Shown: in pieces, positions 61,501 through 64,000 of the stretch
How positions within the stretch are numbered: the stretch's first letter is position 1
How the letters are laid out: each line of letters starts with the position of its first letter
Assembly: GCA_023846275.1 (NCBI GenBank)
Contig: CM043865.1
Coordinates: 6,002,068 to 6,066,067 of the forward strand
DNA: 64,000 bases
From: Vanilla planifolia
Taxonomy: Eukaryota > Streptophyta > Magnoliopsida > Asparagales > Orchidaceae
Reading direction: 5' to 3'
Notes under the pieces: model-generated
What the model was told of the DNA's origin: nothing
Databases searched by the model: none
What the model saw: the letters and a program-made list of their open reading frames with translations, nothing else
Position numbers and translations under genes: made by a program

Positions 61501-64000
61501 TATGCATTCCATTTTGATCCTTCGTTACATGCAGGTGCTTATGGGAGGTGGTGGCTCGTTTTCTACAGGAGGTCCTGGAAAGGGAATGTATTCTCGTTTA
61601 TGTAAGTAATGCTTTATGTGGTTAGCTTTCCCTTTATTTTTTTAACCCTTATTCCTTTTCAAGTATGACAATTGTACTTTGTGCTGGTTGCGTTTAAGAA
61701 TGTCATAATGTTCCATATTTCTCCAATTTGAATTTTATATTGGCATGCAGCTAATTTGATTCTTGTGACAGATCGCAATGTCTTGAATGCATTTCAGCAG
61801 ATTCAATCATTCTCAGCTTTTAACAGCATTTACAACCATACTGGCATTTTTGGAGTGCATGCTATTTGTGTAAGATTATGTATTCGTATTACTGAAGCAT
61901 TTTGTTTTCGTTTGCATCCCTCCTTTTGTCATGATTGTCATTTCTTTTTTCTTCCATTCTCATTGTTTTTTATGATAAGATAAACTATTTGCTCGGGATG
62001 AAAAGCCTGTTACATTTCCATTTAATAGTTTGTTAATATGTTTGCAACATATTTATGAGCTTGTGATGGACGGAAAAAACTTTCCATGATTTGTTTTAAT
62101 TGTTTATTCTCTGTAGCAATGAAAAAAGAGCATTTGTTAGTTTAAATCTCATATATTTGCTTTTTCTAGAATGGCTATTCCATGTTCTCAAATAAATGAA
62201 AATGCAGAACTAAAACAAAATTTACCTGCGTTAGTATTTGGTTTTTTCCCTTGGAGAAGTTAGAAGGAGAAAATAGGCAATAGGGAGCTTAGCGTGATTG
62301 CGATTTCTGCCTTTTTACTCACTTCGATCATGCAGCTTGGTGACAGAAGTTTGTTGCTGTGCTGCATTGTTAACTGAAACTTTTTAGCTATGAGTAACTC
62401 ACTGAAATTAATCAGTTTGTAGGAAAAAGTTATCTAAATTTCATAGAACCTCATGAATTTTATTTTATTAGACTCCAATGGCGAAATTGCACTGTATATG
62501 CTTAATAGGTCAAGGTCAGATCTAGAGTAGTACTAACATGAATTATTTGAAGTGCTGTGCTGTTCCAGTCAAGGTAAACCTGTACTACTATGAGTTTTGA
62601 GGTCAATGTTCTTCTGTAGCATTAACTTGTCAGTAACTCTATTTGTTACGCAGCAATTAATTAGCTGCAACCTTTACAATTAAGAGTTTTAAGGTTATGC
62701 TTCTTCTGAAACGTTAACTTGTTAGTAACTCTAGTTAAGCAGCAGTTAATTAGCTGCAAGCTCTGTAAATAGTTCAAAATTTTTAGGAGATCTCTGATGC
62801 TAGCTTGCAGTTGCTTTATTAATTCCTGTGTTGGATCGGCCGCTTAACCTTGTTGGTGATTCATTGTGATGCTGGTGATGTGGGTGAGGTATCTCAAAGT
62901 ACCAATTTATGATATGGCATGTTGTTTGACATAAACTTGAATATGATATTGGATGCTTTAAAATGCTATTGAACATGTGCATTAACCATATTATTTGTCT
63001 AACCAAATTTTGGAAAAATTATTACCTTTATGTTACACATATAGGCCCAAAACTATATTGTATATTATGATTTGGACATGTAACAATAGTGACGGATGAA
63101 ACGAGTATTTTGTAGGTGTCTATTTAACTCTATTACATGCATATAAAATTATATGCACGTCATTTAGTTTATATGGATAGTAATTCAATGTTGTTCAAAT
63201 TTAGTGGATTTTAAAATGCATAAAGTTATGTAACGTAAAATTGTAAGCACGCTATTTAATTTATGAGCTTGTTAATTTAATTGTATGCTCATTTTGTTGG
63301 CTTAAATTAAATAAGGTTGAGGCGTGAGCTAAAATTATACATGTGTTATTTAATTTATTTAATGATGTGCACATTTAATTGTTATGTGCATATAAAATGA
63401 CGTGTAGTATTAAATTTATGTATATATTAATTAATTATATGTTTATTATTCAATTTGTTTGCATCTTAATTTTGATTGTGTAGATTTGCTAATTATGTGC
63501 AAATGAATTATACATAAATTGTTTAATTTATGTAAGCATTAAATGATCATACATTATTTATTTTATGCTCATTAATTTAATTGTATACATTTTATAATTA
63601 TGTGCACATAAAATTATGCTTACATTATTTGATTTATGCACTCATAAAATGCAAAATTTAACCGATGCAATTGCCACCGGAGTCTGTATATCACATTATA
63701 GATGTAGTAGTGTACACCTAATAATAATTGCTCAGTTTTATGTTCAATTGCTACTCTTTCTGCCAACGTTTTCTAGCAGTTTGCTGAAATGATACTACAT
63801 GCCTCATCGCATGGATCCCTTTATTTTCATTTTATGTGTGCAAATGTGAAAGATTCATTCTTATATGCCTTTCTGGTAAATTAGGGTTCAGATTTTGTTC
63901 CTAAAGCTATAGATATTGCGGCCAAGGAGTTGATAGCCATTGCTTCCCCTGGACAAGGTATTGTCTCCTATTATCTTTTTGCATTTATTCTCTATGCGGT
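49517..64000 (+). CDS. MPPalpha: Mitochondrial processing peptidase alpha subunit (partial, continues past the right edge)
   Basis: MPP removes presequences from imported proteins; in plants it is part of the cytochrome bc1 complex in the inner membrane. Exons seen: 49517-49555 ([13 protein letters not shown]), 60106-60351, 60428-60724, 60800-60967, 61068-61235, 61346-61426, 61535-61601, 61772-61869 and 63885-63957; the C-terminal third lies beyond the window. Frames and GT-AG sites agree throughout. The N-terminus is a presequence ([13 protein letters not shown]), then [26 protein letters not shown] and [14 protein letters not shown]. In the last, the HxxEH zinc site of the beta subunit is degenerate (HLLER), as expected for alpha. 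[20 protein letters not shown] and the glycine-rich substrate loop [20 protein letters not shown] follow. Exon 1 is assigned because its peptide resembles the Arabidopsis MPPalpha start (MYR...LK) and its phase fits. Intron 1 is 10.5 kb; intron 8 is 2.0 kb. Confidence 0.93.
52900..57300 (-). mobile_element. Decayed Ty3/gypsy chromovirus in MPP intron 1
   Basis: Minus-strand remnants in gag-pol order. Gag, about 57.0-57.2 kb: reading across frames, an 'EYEAKxxxLxxYAPE'-like stretch. Zinc knuckle, about 56.5-56.6 kb: [11 protein letters not shown], then [20 protein letters not shown], resembling the double 'CxRCGxxHxGxC...CFxCGxxGHxxRxCP' of Tekay-like gag. RT, about 55.08 and 55.31 kb: [18 protein letters not shown], from FIDDILVYSK, present twice. 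RNase H end, about 54.33 kb: [16 protein letters not shown], from VADALSRK. Integrase, about 53.7-53.9 kb: [20 protein letters not shown] then KLLAQIYVK. Pre-chromodomain, about 53.1-53.36 kb: [18 protein letters not shown] then IHDTFHV. Stops throughout; LTRs were not delimited. Confidence 0.82.
54936..55390. repeat. Tandem duplication (~227 bp) within the gypsy RT region
   Basis: Segment 54936-55160 recurs at about 55163-55390. Both copies contain CATGACCAAACAC, AATTTGGTATATAACTTATG, TTGAATGCATGAGAATGTTA and TTTGTTTATTAGGTCTATGA in the same order, with scattered differences. Each copy encodes the RT active-site strand on the minus strand, so the pol remnant carries this strand twice. Confidence 0.88.
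62591..62768. repeat. ~90-bp tandem duplication in MPP intron 8
   Basis: Copy one, 62591-62679, and copy two, 62682-62768, share GAGTTTTRAGGT, then TTCTTCTG, then TTAACTTGTYAGTAACTCTA and GCAGYAATTAATTAGCTGCA-like ends. They are diverged at roughly one position in six. Confidence 0.85.
63110..63660. repeat. Degenerate AT-rich tandem array in MPP intron 8
   Basis: Repeated AT-rich phrases of the form AAAATTATGYRCACRTTATT, then TAATTTATGAGCTCATTAAT and TTAATTGTATGC, recur about every 60-100 bp from 63110 to 63660. Units are too diverged for an exact count by eye; six or more are apparent. Confidence 0.65.

Overview
The window is nuclear DNA of a flowering plant. It is very AT-rich, with long non-coding stretches, multi-exon genes with GT-AG introns, plant-type proteins (plant ATP-phosphofructokinase, P-class PPR protein, GDSL lipase, plant mitochondrial processing peptidase alpha) and plant-type retroelements (RNase H-bearing LINEs, chromodomain Ty3/gypsy, Ty1/copia). 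The species cannot be fixed from what is visible. No prokaryotic, organellar or CRISPR-like locus is present.

Layout. 1-1.3 kb: the end of a decayed Ty3/gypsy element on the + strand (integrase to chromodomain). 1.3-7.0 kb: AT-rich intergenic DNA with an (AC)n microsatellite. 7.07-7.47 kb: a CpG-rich degenerate tandem array. 7.95-12.31 kb (-): a complete 14-exon ATP-dependent 6-phosphofructokinase gene. 12.3-19.8 kb: intergenic DNA with a ~57-bp-armed foldback and a Ty1/copia gag fragment. 19.8-26.07 kb (-): a full-length, GC-rich LINE bounded by a 15-bp target-site duplication; ORF1 is intact, while ORF2 carries a nonsense codon, three frameshifts and a changed reverse-transcriptase catalytic box. 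About 26.7-34.0 kb (-): a much older LINE of the same general type. 34.9-35.06 kb (-): an orphan exon-like open stretch. 35.2-37.7 kb (-): a two-exon mitochondrial PPR gene matching Arabidopsis ABO5 (AT1G51965). 39.2-40.6 kb (-): a four-exon GDSL esterase/lipase gene. 41-44.5 kb: a diverged large repeat present three times upstream of it. 49.5 kb to the window edge (+): the alpha subunit of mitochondrial processing peptidase, with a 10.5-kb first intron that holds a decayed Ty3/gypsy element in reverse orientation; the gene runs off the right edge.

The four host genes are unrelated housekeeping-type genes: cytosolic glycolysis, mitochondrial RNA processing, secreted lipid/ester hydrolysis and mitochondrial protein import. 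There is no operon logic. Exon boundaries were derived by hand from reading frame, GT/AG sites and family conservation; for the three complete genes the exon lengths sum to uninterrupted frames (512, 652 and 373 residues). I found no convincing novel multi-gene system. The most notable items are the recently inserted but disabled LINE, the foldback, the orphan exon-like segment, the CpG-rich tandem array and the repeat structure in and beside the host genes.
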